A DNA stretch of 64,000 bases, taken from positions 153,558 to 217,557 of the forward strand of contig JARGOL010000005.1 in assembly GCA_029212745.1 (NCBI GenBank). The letters run 5' to 3'. A program made the position numbers and the translations under genes. Positions 35,492 to 46,029 of this stretch are shown here, in pieces. The notes beneath the pieces were generated by a model, which was not told where the DNA came from, did no database searches, and saw nothing but the letters and a program-made list of their open reading frames with translations. Source of the DNA: Alcanivoracaceae bacterium (GTDB taxonomy: Bacteria > Pseudomonadota > Gammaproteobacteria > Pseudomonadales > Alcanivoracaceae). Within the stretch, counting starts at the first letter, position 1. Each line of letters begins with the position of its first letter.

Positions 35492-36847
35492 GTGGCAGAA
35501 AATCGCAGCAAGGAACACCTGAGAACCATTACCCGGGCACTGGAAAGTGGCGCCCTGGGCCAGGTGCGCCATTTGCTCAACAGCCTGCCCGCTGCCGATG
35601 TCGCCCACCTGCTGGAATCGTCACCACCGCGCGAACGTAACTTCCTCTGGCAGCTGCTCGGTACCGAGCAGGGCAGCGAAGTACTGCAGTACCTTGGTGA
35701 GGAAGTGCGCGGCGACTTCCTCAAGGACCTGTCCACCGACGAGCTGGTATCACTGGTTGAAGACCTGGATACCGACGACCTTGCCGACCTGCTCCAGGAG
35801 TTGCCGGAACAGGTAACGCAGCAGGTACTGGCCGGGCTGGATGAACAGAACCGCCAGGTACTGGAAACCGTTCTCAGTTATCCCGAGGACACGGCCGGTG
35901 GCCTGATGAATACCGATGTCGTGTCGGTACGCCCCGAGATCACCCTCGGGGTGGTGCAGCGCTACGTGCGCTTCCGGGGCGAGCTGCCTGCCATGACCGA
36001 CAACCTGCTGGTAGCCAACCGCAAGAACCAGTTTGTCGGCATCCTGCCGCTCACCCGCATCCTCATGTTCGATGCTGGCACCACCGTTCGTGAGGCCATG
36101 ATCACGGAAGTGGAGCCGATCCCGGCCACCATGAAAGACACCGAAGTGGCCAAGATCTTCGAGCGGCGCGACCTGGTATCGGCACCGGTGGTGGATGACG
36201 AAGGCGTGCTGCTTGGACGTATTACCATTGATGACGTGGTCGACGTGATTCTCGAAGAAGCGGATCACTCACTGCTGAGCATGGCCGGCCTGGACGAGGA
36301 CGAGGACACCTTTGGTTCCGTCTGGCACACCCTGCGTCACCGGTCTGTCTGGCTGGGCATCAACCTGCTCACCGCCTTTGCCGCGTCTGCCGTCATTGGG
36401 CTGTTCCAGGGCACCATCGACCAGATCGTCGCCCTGGCCGTGCTGATGCCCATTGTCGCCAGCATGGGCGGCATTGCCGGCAGCCAGACCCTGACACTGG
36501 TGATCCGGGCCATGGCACTGGGTCAGGTCAAGGAAGGCAATACCCGCTACCTGCTGGCCAAGGAACTGTCTGTGGGGGCATTGAATGGATTGATGTGGGC
36601 CACGGTGGTGGGACTGACGGCCACCGTCTGGTTCAGCGATTTCCGCATCGGCGGCATCATTGCCGTGGCCATGGTGATCAACCTGTTTATTGCCGCCGGC
36701 GCGGGTGCCATGTTGCCCATGGTACTGAAACGCTACGGCATCGACCCGGCGCTGGCTGGCGGCGTGGTCCTTACCACCATTACCGATGTGGTCGGCTTCT
36801 TCGCTTTCCTCGGCCTGGCCACGGTACTGCTGGTTACCACCCTGTAG
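35492..36847 (+). CDS. mgtE: Magnesium transporter MgtE
   Basis: A 451-residue Mg2+ channel. Its N-terminal acidic helical domain (about 15-130, including DLDTDDLADLLQELP) and tandem CBS domains (about 138-255) sense cytosolic Mg2+, and a C-terminal pore of five helices (about 285-450) includes AGSQTLTLVIRAMALGQ. Start is GTG at 35492, preceded by AAGGGGG. The stop is 12 bp from the convergent pmbA stop. A GGGCG/CGCCC inverted repeat at 36854-36869 between them has no T run. Confidence 0.93.
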   Translation: MAENRSKEHLRTITRALESGALGQVRHLLNSLPAADVAHLLESSPPRERNFLWQLLGTEQGSEVLQYLGEEVRGDFLKDLSTDELVSLVEDLDTDDLADLLQELPEQVTQQVLAGLDEQNRQVLETVLSYPEDTAGGLMNTDVVSVRPEITLGVVQRYVRFRGELPAMTDNLLVANRKNQFVGILPLTRILMFDAGTTVREAMITEVEPIPATMKDTEVAKIFERRDLVSAPVVDDEGVLLGRITIDDVVDVILEEADHSLLSMAGLDEDEDTFGSVWHTLRHRSVWLGINLLTAFAASAVIGLFQGTIDQIVALAVLMPIVASMGGIAGSQTLTLVIRAMALGQVKEGNTRYLLAKELSVGALNGLMWATVVGLTATVWFSDFRIGGIIAVAMVINLFIAAGAGAMLPMVLKRYGIDPALAGGVVLTTITDVVGFFAFLGLATVLLVTTL

Positions 36848-36859
36848 CGGCCAGGGCGT

Positions 36860-38215
36860 TCAGTCGCCCGCTACTTTCATCGGCGCCAACAGCAGCGACC
36901 CGCAACGCACATTGCCACGGGTATCGACGTCGGTACCGGCACCCTGCAGCCCTGCAAACATGTCTTTCAGGTTGCCGGCAATGGTGAACTCTTCCAGCGG
37001 ACGGGTGATTTCACCGTTTTCCACCCGATAGCCGGCGGCACCGCGGGAGTAATCACCGGTCACCATATTCACACCCTGCCCCATGACTTCCGTCACCAGC
37101 ACGCCATTGCCCATCTTCTCCAGCAACTGCTGCTGGCTTTCGCCACTGTCGCTGATGCAAAGATTGCGCACCCCGCCACCATTGCCGGTGGGCTGCGCCG
37201 ACAGCCGCCGCGAGGCATACAGGCCCAACGCATAACTTTTCAGCACGCCGGCACTGACAAACTGGTTGTCACGGGTAGCAAGACCATCGGCATCGAACGG
37301 CGCCGAGCCATTCCAGGATGGCATCCGGGGCGCCTCGTGGATGTCGCACCAGGCGGGAAACAGCGGCTCGCCCAGGCTGTCGAGCAGGAAGGACGATTTG
37401 CGGTACAGCGCTCCACCACTGATGGCGCCGACAAAGTGTGACAACAGGCCGCTGGCCACCTCGGGCGAAAACATCACCGGCACGGTCCCGGTGCGCGGCC
37501 GCGAAGCACCCAGGCGTGCGCAGGCACGAGCCGCGGCACGTTCGCCAATGTCCTCCGGCGCCATCAGGCGGCCGGGCACGCGACTGCCGTCGTACCAGTA
37601 GTCACGCTGCATGGCACCGTCAGCGCCGGCTACCAGCACGCAGGAAAGACTGTGAAAGCTGCCCGGGTAACCGGCCAGGAAACCGTTGCTGTTGCCATAT
37701 ACCCGCAGCGAGCAGCCCGTGGAAACGGTGGCGCCTTCACTGTTGATGATCCTGGCATCAGCGCGCCCTGCCGCTTCGGCCCGCCCGGCAAGATCCACGG
37801 CCTGGGCCACCGACATCGGCCAGGGATGGCACAGATCCAGGTCCGGCAGATCACTGGCCAGCAGCGAGGCATCGGCAATGCCGCTGCTGGGGTCCTCACC
37901 GGTATGGCGGGCAATGGCCATGGCCGCCGCCACGGTTTCGCGCAGGCTCTGCGCTGAATCATCGCTGCTGCTGGCGGAGCCCTTACGCTGGCCGATCCAG
38001 ACCGTTACTGAAAAACCGCGATCGCGATGGAACTCCAGCGTCTCGATGTCGCCCAGCCGTACCGTTGCCGAAAGGCCGTCATTGCGGCTGATAGCCACCT
38101 CACAGGCATCTGCCCCCTGGCGACGGGCTTCCTCGAGCACCAGGGCAGCGCGATCTTTCAACGCTTCCAGCGCGCCATCCTCGGGCGCTGTCTGTACAAT
38201 ATCGGCCTGATTCAT
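36860..38215 (-). CDS. pmbA: Metalloprotease subunit PmbA/TldE
   Basis: A 451-residue partner of TldD. The TldD/TldE heterodimer degrades unfolded peptides and matures microcin B17-type or PQQ-like precursors in some bacteria; TldE itself lacks the metal site and shapes the chamber. Family features are VWIGQRKGSASSSDD, INSEGATVSTG, SGLLSHFVGAISGGALYRKSSFLLDSLGE and the C-terminal VRCGSLLLAPMKVAG. AAGGTG before the ATG at 38215 supports this start. It is divergent from yjgA with only 26 bp between. Confidence 0.95.
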   Translation of the reverse strand: MNQADIVQTAPEDGALEALKDRAALVLEEARRQGADACEVAISRNDGLSATVRLGDIETLEFHRDRGFSVTVWIGQRKGSASSSDDSAQSLRETVAAAMAIARHTGEDPSSGIADASLLASDLPDLDLCHPWPMSVAQAVDLAGRAEAAGRADARIINSEGATVSTGCSLRVYGNSNGFLAGYPGSFHSLSCVLVAGADGAMQRDYWYDGSRVPGRLMAPEDIGERAAARACARLGASRPRTGTVPVMFSPEVASGLLSHFVGAISGGALYRKSSFLLDSLGEPLFPAWCDIHEAPRMPSWNGSAPFDADGLATRDNQFVSAGVLKSYALGLYASRRLSAQPTGNGGGVRNLCISDSGESQQQLLEKMGNGVLVTEVMGQGVNMVTGDYSRGAAGYRVENGEITRPLEEFTIAGNLKDMFAGLQGAGTDVDTRGNVRCGSLLLAPMKVAGD

Positions 38216-38241
38216 AACACCTTTTCGGGTTCGGACAAGTA

Positions 38242-38808
38242 ATGGACGAGTATAACGACGAGCACACTGCCAGCAAGACACAGCAGAAGAAAGACGCTGA
38301 AGACCTGCAACAGCAGGCCGAGCGACTGATGTCGCTGAAGCCCGAACAGCTGGCGCGCCTGCCCCTGCACCCCGATCTCGAGGTAGCCATCGAGGAAGCG
38401 GGCCGTATCAGCAAGCCGGATGCAAGACGCCGGCATGCCCTTTTCGTAGCCAAGCTGATGCGTGCCGGCGACCTGGACCTGCTGCTCGCCGCGCTGGAAA
38501 AACTGGATGACCCACTGCGGGAGAAACGCCTGCATGACTGGATTGAGCGGGTAGCCAATGCCGACAGCGTCAAGCACAGCGAATCGCTGGTGCATGAGCT
38601 GACGCAGTGGTATCCCCACGCCGACCGCCAGCACCTGCGCAACCTGGTACGGCAGTTGCTCCAGGGCCGCCCTGATGCCGAGCAGCCGGACAAGGAAGCG
38701 CGACAGAAATTCCGGCGCCTGCGGCGGCGCCTGCTGCAATATGCCGTTGAGGTTGACCGCCAGGCGCCGCTCTATGACGACCCTGAACAAGACTGGCTCC
38801 AGGATTAG
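38242..38808 (+). CDS. yjgA: Ribosome biogenesis factor YjgA/DarP
   Basis: A 188-residue, highly charged helical protein of the DUF615 family. E. coli YjgA (DarP) binds late 50S precursors and helps form the peptidyltransferase centre. The conserved segment [40 protein letters not shown] and the C-terminal [12 protein letters not shown] are clear. The ribosome-binding sequence is weak. Its stop codon overlaps the convergent tldD stop by 4 bp. pmbA-yjgA-tldD order is conserved in Pseudomonas. Confidence 0.93.
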   Translation: MDEYNDEHTASKTQQKKDAEDLQQQAERLMSLKPEQLARLPLHPDLEVAIEEAGRISKPDARRRHALFVAKLMRAGDLDLLLAALEKLDDPLREKRLHDWIERVANADSVKHSESLVHELTQWYPHADRQHLRNLVRQLLQGRPDAEQPDKEARQKFRRLRRRLLQYAVEVDRQAPLYDDPEQDWLQD

Positions 38809-40256
38809 CTGGTTCCCCCGACGGTCAGCGCATCCACACGCAACGTCGGCTGCCCGACACCCACCGGCACGGACTGGCCATCCTTGCCGCACACGCCGAT
38901 ACCACTGTCCAGTGCCAGGTCGTTGCCGACCATGGAGATGTTCTGCATCACCTCAGCGCCACTGCCAATCAGTGTGGCACCTTTCACCGGGCAGACAATC
39001 TTCCCCTTCTCCACCAGATAGGCCTCGCTGGTGGAAAACACGAAACGCCCGGAGGTGATATCCACCTGGCCACCGCCAAAGTTGACCGCATAGATGCCCC
39101 GGTCCAGGGTAGAGAGAATCTCGTCCGGGTCGGATTCGCCGGCCAGCATGTAGGTGTTGGTCATGCGCGGCATGGGCAGGTGGGCATAGGATTCCCGCCG
39201 GCCGTTGCCGGTGGGGGGCACGCCCATTAACCGGGCGTTCATCCGGTCCTGCATGTAACCCACCAGGCGACCGTTCTCAATCAGCGTATTGACGCCCGAG
39301 GGCACGCCTTCGTCATCCACGCTGAGTGAACCGCGACGATCCGCCAGCGTGCCGTCATCCACCACGGTGCACAACTCGGACGCCACCATTTCACCCATCC
39401 GCCCGGCAAACATGGACGTGCCCTTGCGATTGAAATCGCCCTCCAGGCCGTGGCCGACGGCCTCATGCAACAGCACGCCCGGCCAGCCGGGGCCGAGCAC
39501 CACCGGCATGGTGCCCGCCGGCGCCGGTCGGGCATCCAGGTTGATCATGGCCTGGCGTACGGCTTCGCGCACAAAACCCCGGGCGCGGTCGGCGTCCAGC
39601 AACCAGTCATAGGCTACCCGGCCACCACCACCGCTGCTGCCGCGCTCACGGCGGCCATCCCGTTCGGCAATGACACTGACGTTGAGCCGTATCAGCGGCC
39701 TGACATCCGCAGCCAGGGTGCCATCACTGGCAACCATCATGACCACGTCGTGCACCGCACTGAGGCTCACCGTCACCTCGCGCACATGGCTATCCAGGCT
39801 GCGTGCGTAGGCATCCATGTCGCGCAGCAACTCCACCTTGCGCGCCGAGTCCCACCCCGGAATGGGATCATCGCCGGCATAGCGGACCGGGTAGTCCACC
39901 CGCCGCGCCACCGGCAGCGTGCCACTGTGTCCGGAACCGGCAATACCACGGACTGCCGTCACCGCATCGTGCAGGCTGGCGGCAGCAATGTCGTCACTGT
40001 AGGCAAAGCCGCTTTTCTCGCCGCTGCAGGCGCGTACACCCACCCCCCTTTCCAGGTTGTAGGAGGCATCACGAACAAGCCCGTCCTCCAGCACCCAACC
40101 CTCATGGCGGCTGTGCTGGAAATACAGGTCTGCGTAATCGATATCCCCACCGAGCACCTGGCCAAGGGCAGCGAATACCCGGCCTTCGTCCAGGGCGGCC
40201 GGCTCCAGCAGGATGGACTGCGCCAGTGAAAGCTTGTCTGTCTCAGTTGTCGTCAT
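38805..40256 (-). CDS. tldD: Metalloprotease TldD
   Basis: A 483-residue zinc protease, the catalytic half of TldD/TldE. The zinc motif HExxxH is present as H264-E265...H269 in [13 protein letters not shown], followed by the family block [28 protein letters not shown]. Length is typical. It follows nit on the same strand with a 14-bp overlap (nit stop at 40243, tldD start at 40256), so the yhdP-nit-tldD genes are one operon. Its partner pmbA lies on the far side of yjgA. Confidence 0.97.
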   Translation of the reverse strand: MTTTETDKLSLAQSILLEPAALDEGRVFAALGQVLGGDIDYADLYFQHSRHEGWVLEDGLVRDASYNLERGVGVRACSGEKSGFAYSDDIAAASLHDAVTAVRGIAGSGHSGTLPVARRVDYPVRYAGDDPIPGWDSARKVELLRDMDAYARSLDSHVREVTVSLSAVHDVVMMVASDGTLAADVRPLIRLNVSVIAERDGRRERGSSGGGGRVAYDWLLDADRARGFVREAVRQAMINLDARPAPAGTMPVVLGPGWPGVLLHEAVGHGLEGDFNRKGTSMFAGRMGEMVASELCTVVDDGTLADRRGSLSVDDEGVPSGVNTLIENGRLVGYMQDRMNARLMGVPPTGNGRRESYAHLPMPRMTNTYMLAGESDPDEILSTLDRGIYAVNFGGGQVDITSGRFVFSTSEAYLVEKGKIVCPVKGATLIGSGAEVMQNISMVGNDLALDSGIGVCGKDGQSVPVGVGQPTLRVDALTVGGTS

Positions 40257-41082
40257 TCAATTGCACCGTAAACTTCTGGTGTTGATGCACCGGCATGCGC
40301 CGACGCACCTCATCGATACGTTCCGGGGCCAGGTCCGCCACCAGCACGCCAGGGGACGACTCTCGCGCCGCGACAATCTCGCCCCAGGGGTCCACCAGCA
40401 TGCTGTGGCCATAGCTGCGCCGTGTCTCCGTGTGCTGCCCGCACTGGTTGACGCCAAACACGTAGCAGCCGGTCTCAACAGCCCTGGCCCGCAGCAGCAA
40501 TTGCCAATGGGCATGCCCCGTGGTTTCCGTAAATGCGCTGGGATAAACCAGCAGAGACGCGCCCTCATCAGCCAGCGCCCGTGCCTGGCTGGCAAAACGC
40601 AGGTCGTAGCATACCGCGAGGCCCGTGCAGATACCGGCAATGTCCACCACCCTTGTGGCATTCCCCGCCTCGAAGACGGCTGACTCACGATAGCGGCCAT
40701 GGGCATCCTGCACCTGCGCATCAAACAGGTGCAACTTGTCGTAGCGCGCCAGCTGCCGGCCGTCCGGGCCATGCACCAGGGACACGGAGCGAACCCGCGG
40801 CGCCGGCACATGACTACCATCCTCGCGAGCCAGCAGCGGTATGGTGCCGCCGACAAGGAACAGGCCCAGGCTGCGTGCCTGGTCCGACAGCCATTGCCGG
40901 AGCCGTTCGCCATGCTGCTCCGCGCAACGCCGGTAGTCACCCGCGTAGAGGGCAAAGTTTTCCGGCAACACGGCAACCTGGGCGTTGTCACGGGCAGCCT
41001 CGTGGAGGAACGCCTCGGCGGCGCGCAGGTTATCCTCAAGCGCCGGCCCCGCTGTCATCTGAATGCCTGCCAGTCGAACCAT
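40243..41082 (-). CDS. Carbon-nitrogen hydrolase (Nit family)
   Basis: A 279-residue nitrilase-superfamily amidase. The catalytic triad is E41 (LPENFALY), K116 (YDKLHLFD) and C158 (AVCYDLRF). Close relatives are Nit1/Nit2-type enzymes, among which deaminated-glutathione amidase repairs the deaminated product formed by transaminases. That role is likely but not proved here. GGAAG before the ATG at 41082 supports this start, which lies one base after the yhdP stop. Confidence 0.92.
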   Translation of the reverse strand: MVRLAGIQMTAGPALEDNLRAAEAFLHEAARDNAQVAVLPENFALYAGDYRRCAEQHGERLRQWLSDQARSLGLFLVGGTIPLLAREDGSHVPAPRVRSVSLVHGPDGRQLARYDKLHLFDAQVQDAHGRYRESAVFEAGNATRVVDIAGICTGLAVCYDLRFASQARALADEGASLLVYPSAFTETTGHAHWQLLLRARAVETGCYVFGVNQCGQHTETRRSYGHSMLVDPWGEIVAARESSPGVLVADLAPERIDEVRRRMPVHQHQKFTVQLNDDN

Positions 41083-41083
41083 A

Positions 41084-44000
41084 TTATTTCTTCCGCTCAA
41101 ATATACCCTCGATTTCCTTCACCGAGGGGTTGTCCCAGGTGCCTGTCACGGAATAGGCCACAGAGGTCATTTTCTCCAGCTTCGATCCCCACAAACGCTC
41201 CACCACGAAAATACCGGCACATGCGGTGGGGCCTGCCAGGCAGCCAAGGTAGAGATTGGACGATACCGGCAGGGTCACATCGACACGCTGGTTTACTGTT
41301 TCCTCTTCCATGTCCAGGCTGCCCGAGACACGAAACTCCGCCGAGGGCGACTTGATGATCAGGTTACGGGTTTCCACGCCGGGCCCATCGATCTCGAAGT
41401 CGCCGCTGATGCGGTCACAGGAGAGCCCTTTCTTGTACAGGTCGGAGAAATCCAGGCGCAACCGCCGGCTCACCGACGCGAAGTTCATGACGCCCAGCAT
41501 GCGCAGTGCCGACGTGCGGGAATCAGTATTGGGAATACGGCTGGCACCAATGTCCACCGCAACGCTTCCCCGTGTCGCCAGGTAATCCACATCCAGCGGC
41601 GACCCGGGCCAGGACAGGTCCATCACCGCCTCGCCCTTGCGCCCCTCCACCAGGGGCGGCAGGTCCCAGGCCAACGCTGTGCGTTTCAGGTGATCACTGG
41701 CGGCAGCACCGATGAACCGTGTTTGCTGTCCGTCGCCGGCCACCGTCCAGGTGGCCTTGCCAGCCAGCTCGGTAAAGCGCCAGCTTGCCTGCAAGGCTTC
41801 AAGGGACACGCCAGCCTCCACGGGACGCACATGGAACGACCAGTTACCCATGTCTTCGCCGTCATAGACGGCGCCGCTGACATTGACGTCCGCCACCGGC
41901 ACCTGGCGTGGGTCAAGATTGCCTATCCCTTCGCCGTCGGCGCCGATACGGGCATGACTGACCACCACTTTCATTGGTCGGGTGCCCCGCAGCGTATAGT
42001 CTGCCGGCAATTGCACCGTCGCCACCAACTGGTCACTGTTGAGATCCACATCCCAGCCGCCACCGGCGGGCACCAGTTGCAGGTAGGCGCCCTGGGTGGC
42101 TATACCGAACACATCCATCTGTTCGCTGGTCACCTCCAGCCGGTCAAGGGGCAGACCCTCGCCGTCGCGCTCGCCCTGGTTGACCCAGTCCACCCACGGT
42201 TCCACGGCAAACTGGTCGAAACGGCCCTGCACCCTGACATCGTCTGCGTTCGCCGGCAGACCGAGCGTATCACCCAGGCCGATACGAGCAGCGGCCAGGC
42301 CGTTGCCATCCAGTTGCAGCCAACCGGACAGGCGCGCTGGACTGTCCAGTTCAATGCGCGGACCGGGTTGCCGCAATTCCACCGCCACTGACAGCGGCCA
42401 CCGGGTCGCGGCCGGCTTGCCCAGAGGCGCCGGCAAATCAATGGCGACGCCGGCCAGCGGCGTTTGCATGTTGATCATCACGTTGCCCGGCTGGCGCCAG
42501 GGAAACAGCAACTGACCCTGGTAGGAAAAATCGCCGCTGGCCGGCGCCAGCCAGTCAGCGGACAACCAGTCCGCCAGCGCGGCGACCGTTGCATCGCCGT
42601 TCATTGACACCTGCAACTGGTCGTCCGTGGTGGCAATGTGGCCTGACACTGGACCGCCCAGCACCGATGCGTTGAATGCCTTGGAAAACAGGCCGTCCTC
42701 GAGACTGAAGAACAGGTCGCCCCCGAGCGCGGACAATTCAAGCCCCCTGGCCTCGGACGACAGCACGGTATTCTGGACCCGGCCGCTGGCCAGGAATGTC
42801 GGTGCCATGCCGGTATCACTCTTGAGTGGCCAGTGCACCAGCATGTCTGCTTCCATGACACCCTCGGGCATCTGCCAGGCAAGCAGTTCGTCCGGCACCG
42901 TCTGCGCCAGGGGAGTGTCCTGCAGCACCGACTGCAGGTCGCGGACCGGGCCATCCACCTTGCCTGACAGGATGAGGATGGGAAATTCCTCGCCCTCATA
43001 CTCGGGTATGTCTGCGCTGACACCGGTCAGGGTGGAATCCAGGAAACGGGCCCGCACATTGCGCCCGACGATCCGGCGGCCATCCAGGAACACGTCGCCG
43101 GACAGGGCCGTGGCAGCAGGCCAGTCGGGGAGAAACTGCAGGGTGGCGTCTCGCACCGAAAACGCCATCTGCAGGGTACGGCGTTCCTGAAAGTCCGGAT
43201 CAATCTTGACCGGCCCTTCATGGAGGAACTGCCCACGATCCACCCTGCCGGACACAAAGGCCTGTGCCAGCCATGCCTCGGCAGCATCCGGCAGGCGTTT
43301 CAGCGGGATGTAGCTGGCCGCATTGTCGGCACGACCCTGCACCAGTGACGCAAGCAATGACAGCTTCGGCACCTGTCCGGGGCGTATGCGCACCGTGGCC
43401 ACTGCCCGCCCACGGGCATCCTCGTTGTTGACCGTTATCCAGTCCGTCTCAAGTTTGATGCCATCCCCATTCCTGCGCCAGGCGATGGCACCCTGCACCG
43501 ATGCCCGCAGTGGCTGGTGATAGAGGACCGGCAGCCGCAGTGCCAGGGCATCGCTGTCAAGCTGCACCAGCCCACTGTCAGGCGTGCCGGCAAGCCAGCC
43601 ACTCACCCCCCTGACGCCTGGCACCTTGCCACGCGGTTTGATATCGAGCGCCGTAAACCGCAACGCAAACTGCTCCGGCTGGCTTCCCTCGCCCGCTACC
43701 CAGGCCGACTCAAGCACGCCGGACGGATCACTCTCCACCAGCACCTGGTCAACATTCTGCAGCTTTTCCGGCAGCTGCAACGGCACCTGGCGCAGGAACG
43801 CCAGCAGCCGCGCCACATCAATACGGCCCGCACCCACTTCCCAGGCATGCCCCGAGGACTCCTCCCCGGGTGTCAGGGAGACCGCCATTGGTGGCAGGTC
43901 GAGCGCACGGCCATCGAGGCGCGCGTCCGTCGCCGCGAGGGCCATCTGGTAGACGTCACCATCACGGGACAATTCACCGTTGAGACGGATCTGCTCGAGC

Positions 44001-44932
44001 ATCATTGGCGCACGCAGCTTTTCATGGCGAATCTGCAACTGCTCACCACGCAGCCGGAAGAAACCGTCCATGGCCTCGCCATTCTGCAGCGTCAGCCATG
44101 CCTTGATATCAACGCCACTGTCGGCGAGGTTCACCGGCAGCCCGGGCACTTCGTTGCGCAGGAAGTCAGGGCGGTCGGCCGTCACCCGTACATAGCCATT
44201 GCCACTCAGCTCCGAGAAGGCATAGGCATCACGGTCGAGGGAAAAACGCACGTCCAGGGCGAGACGGCTGCGCGCCTCGGTGGCGAGAAACGCAAAACGG
44301 TGACGCTCACCACTGGTGGCAAATGCCATCTCCACGTCACTGAACAACACCGGCTTCTTGCCGGGCAGCTCGATAACCAGGTCCAGGTCATTCACCAGCA
44401 GGTGTTTCTGCCGGTACATCAGCGCCAGCAGACGGCGCACCGCGTCCGGATCCTGCGGCGCATCCGTGCGTCCAAATGCTTCAATGCCCTTGAGACTGAA
44501 GCGGCCATCCTCGCCCCGCTGCAGGGTGACCTGCACGCCTTCCACCAGCACGTTGTTGGCACGCAATCCACGGTTCACCAGCGAAGGCAGCAGGTCCACG
44601 CCCAGCTCCAGACGCTGGATACGCAGCGGCCGAACGCTGGACTGCGGGTCAGCGCCAGCGAGCGCAACATTGCCCAGCTCCAGCACCGGTGTTACGCCGT
44701 CCATGCGAGCGCCGAGGTAACCAATGGAAACGGATGCATCCAGGCGCTCAGACAGCAGCTGCTCCACATGGGCACGATAGTCCGGCACCAGCTGTACCAG
44801 CTGTCGCCCGGCAACCACATACAGGGCCACCGCGATCACCGCCCCGGCAGCCAGCAACAGCAGCCGCAGGCGGACGCGGTCCACCAGCCGACGGCGCCAG
44901 CTCTTGCCCTCATGCATGTGATCAGGATTCAC
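41084..44932 (-). CDS. yhdP: AsmA-like envelope lipid-transport protein YhdP
   Basis: A 1282-residue inner-membrane protein with one N-terminal helix (about 22-42) and a very long periplasmic beta-rich body ending in the AsmA-like C-terminal region (about 1150-1250). YhdP, TamB and YdbH form bridges that move phospholipid to the outer membrane. The start is a GTG at 44932, 3 bp after the maf stop, with a weak GGAA upstream; an ATG at 44917 would shorten it by five residues. It heads the yhdP-nit-tldD part of the transcript. In Pseudomonas rng precedes it, but here maf does. Confidence 0.92.
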   Translation of the reverse strand: MNPDHMHEGKSWRRRLVDRVRLRLLLLAAGAVIAVALYVVAGRQLVQLVPDYRAHVEQLLSERLDASVSIGYLGARMDGVTPVLELGNVALAGADPQSSVRPLRIQRLELGVDLLPSLVNRGLRANNVLVEGVQVTLQRGEDGRFSLKGIEAFGRTDAPQDPDAVRRLLALMYRQKHLLVNDLDLVIELPGKKPVLFSDVEMAFATSGERHRFAFLATEARSRLALDVRFSLDRDAYAFSELSGNGYVRVTADRPDFLRNEVPGLPVNLADSGVDIKAWLTLQNGEAMDGFFRLRGEQLQIRHEKLRAPMMLEQIRLNGELSRDGDVYQMALAATDARLDGRALDLPPMAVSLTPGEESSGHAWEVGAGRIDVARLLAFLRQVPLQLPEKLQNVDQVLVESDPSGVLESAWVAGEGSQPEQFALRFTALDIKPRGKVPGVRGVSGWLAGTPDSGLVQLDSDALALRLPVLYHQPLRASVQGAIAWRRNGDGIKLETDWITVNNEDARGRAVATVRIRPGQVPKLSLLASLVQGRADNAASYIPLKRLPDAAEAWLAQAFVSGRVDRGQFLHEGPVKIDPDFQERRTLQMAFSVRDATLQFLPDWPAATALSGDVFLDGRRIVGRNVRARFLDSTLTGVSADIPEYEGEEFPILILSGKVDGPVRDLQSVLQDTPLAQTVPDELLAWQMPEGVMEADMLVHWPLKSDTGMAPTFLASGRVQNTVLSSEARGLELSALGGDLFFSLEDGLFSKAFNASVLGGPVSGHIATTDDQLQVSMNGDATVAALADWLSADWLAPASGDFSYQGQLLFPWRQPGNVMINMQTPLAGVAIDLPAPLGKPAATRWPLSVAVELRQPGPRIELDSPARLSGWLQLDGNGLAAARIGLGDTLGLPANADDVRVQGRFDQFAVEPWVDWVNQGERDGEGLPLDRLEVTSEQMDVFGIATQGAYLQLVPAGGGWDVDLNSDQLVATVQLPADYTLRGTRPMKVVVSHARIGADGEGIGNLDPRQVPVADVNVSGAVYDGEDMGNWSFHVRPVEAGVSLEALQASWRFTELAGKATWTVAGDGQQTRFIGAAASDHLKRTALAWDLPPLVEGRKGEAVMDLSWPGSPLDVDYLATRGSVAVDIGASRIPNTDSRTSALRMLGVMNFASVSRRLRLDFSDLYKKGLSCDRISGDFEIDGPGVETRNLIIKSPSAEFRVSGSLDMEEETVNQRVDVTLPVSSNLYLGCLAGPTACAGIFVVERLWGSKLEKMTSVAYSVTGTWDNPSVKEIEGIFERKK

Positions 44933-44935
44933 AGA

Positions 44936-45535
44936 CTAGTTTCCGGTTGCCCAGCAAAGAATACCGGCCTGCTCCAACAGCGCGAACGTCTCTCGCAAGG
45001 GCAGACCCACCACACCACTGTAACTGCCGTCCATTCGTTCGATCAAAAATGCGCCGCGCCCCTGGATGCCATAAGCGCCGGCCTTGTCCATGGGTTCACC
45101 GGACGCTACGTAGCGCGCGATCAGCGCCGGGGAAAGCGGCGCAAAGGCCACAGTGGAGACACTCAGCCGGGTCTCCTGACGAGCATCCCACAACAGTGAG
45201 ACAGCAGAAAGCACACGGTGTTCACGCCCGGAAAGCAGCGCCAGCATGTCCGTTGCTTCGGCGGCACTGGCAGGCTTGCCCAGGATCCGGTCCGCCAGCA
45301 CGACACTGGTGTCGGCGCCGAGCACGGCGGCGGCCTCGCGCTCGTTGTGCCCCAGCTGCTCAGCACCCGCCCGGGCCTTCTCGGCCGCCATGCGTTGGAC
45401 GTAGGCTTCGGCCGTCTCTGCCCCGGCGGGCGTTTCATCAATGCCCGGCGGACGCAAGGCCGTGAAAGGAACAGCCACCTGGTCCAGCAGCTCGGCACGC
45501 CGCGGCGAACCCGAGGCAAGATAGAGCCGGCGCAT
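44936..45535 (-). CDS. maf: Maf family nucleotide pyrophosphatase (YhdE type)
   Basis: A 199-residue nucleotide pyrophosphatase of the YhdE group, which hydrolyses dTTP/UTP and modified nucleotides to keep them out of nucleic acids. Family motifs SGSPRRAELL (8-17), AEKARAG, GADTSVVLADRILGKP and DKAGAYGIQGRGAFLIERMDGSYSGVVGLPL are present. The ATG shares a base with the mreD stop (TGATG), so it is coupled to mreBCD. Confidence 0.95.
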   Translation of the reverse strand: MRRLYLASGSPRRAELLDQVAVPFTALRPPGIDETPAGAETAEAYVQRMAAEKARAGAEQLGHNEREAAAVLGADTSVVLADRILGKPASAAEATDMLALLSGREHRVLSAVSLLWDARQETRLSVSTVAFAPLSPALIARYVASGEPMDKAGAYGIQGRGAFLIERMDGSYSGVVGLPLRETFALLEQAGILCWATGN

Positions 45536-46029
45536 CAGCGCACCAGGAAACGTCGGCGCAGCCAGCGCAGGCTGTTGAATACCGGCCGCCAGAGGATGGC
45601 ACTGGTCACTGCCGAACTGAGCATCAGCCAGGGCGGGACATGGGCACGACCCGAGGCATCCTGGACAATGTAGGACACCGTTACCGTGACCCCGGCCATC
45701 AGGAAAATGACCACACTTTGCTGGATTGGGGGAAACACGCGCATGCGCTTGTGGGCGAGTTGCGCCAGATAGGCGAGCACACTCAGGGCCAGGGCATGCT
45801 GGCCAAGCAGACTGCCGGTGAGCACGTCCTGGAACAGGCCTGCCATCAGCCCCCAGGCAACACCGACCCGGTGCGGCAGGGCGATCACCCAGTACACCAG
45901 CACCAGGGTGAGAAACTCGGGCCGCATGAACTCGACCATGGCGGGCAAGGGCATGACCTCCAGCACCGCGGCCACATACAGGGTCAGGATGATCACCGGT
46001 GTGCCGGAAGAGCGATTATCCATCGACAT
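45535..46029 (-). CDS. mreD: Rod shape-determining protein MreD
   Basis: A 164-residue integral membrane protein with about five hydrophobic helices, part of the elongasome with MreB, MreC, RodA and PBP2. Recognisable features are MRPEFLTLVLVYWVIALPHRVGVAWGLMAGLFQDVLTGSLLGQHALALSV, the typical MreD segment. GGAGG within the end of mreC lies six bases before the ATG at 46029, so that start is preferred over the ATG at 46023. It overlaps mreC by 14 bp. Confidence 0.93.
   Translation of the reverse strand: MSMDNRSSGTPVIILTLYVAAVLEVMPLPAMVEFMRPEFLTLVLVYWVIALPHRVGVAWGLMAGLFQDVLTGSLLGQHALALSVLAYLAQLAHKRMRVFPPIQQSVVIFLMAGVTVTVSYIVQDASGRAHVPPWLMLSSAVTSAILWRPVFNSLRWLRRRFLVR

Noticed and set aside
36854-36869. 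GGGCG/CGCCC hairpin between mgtE and pmbA as a terminator
   Set aside because: No T run on either side and it includes the end of pmbA; too weak to call.
43517-45199. 560-codon open frame on the plus strand opposite yhdP and maf
   Set aside because: It lies antisense to two clear genes, has no recognisable domain and is rich in His/Gln/Arg, as expected from the complement of GC-rich coding sequence.
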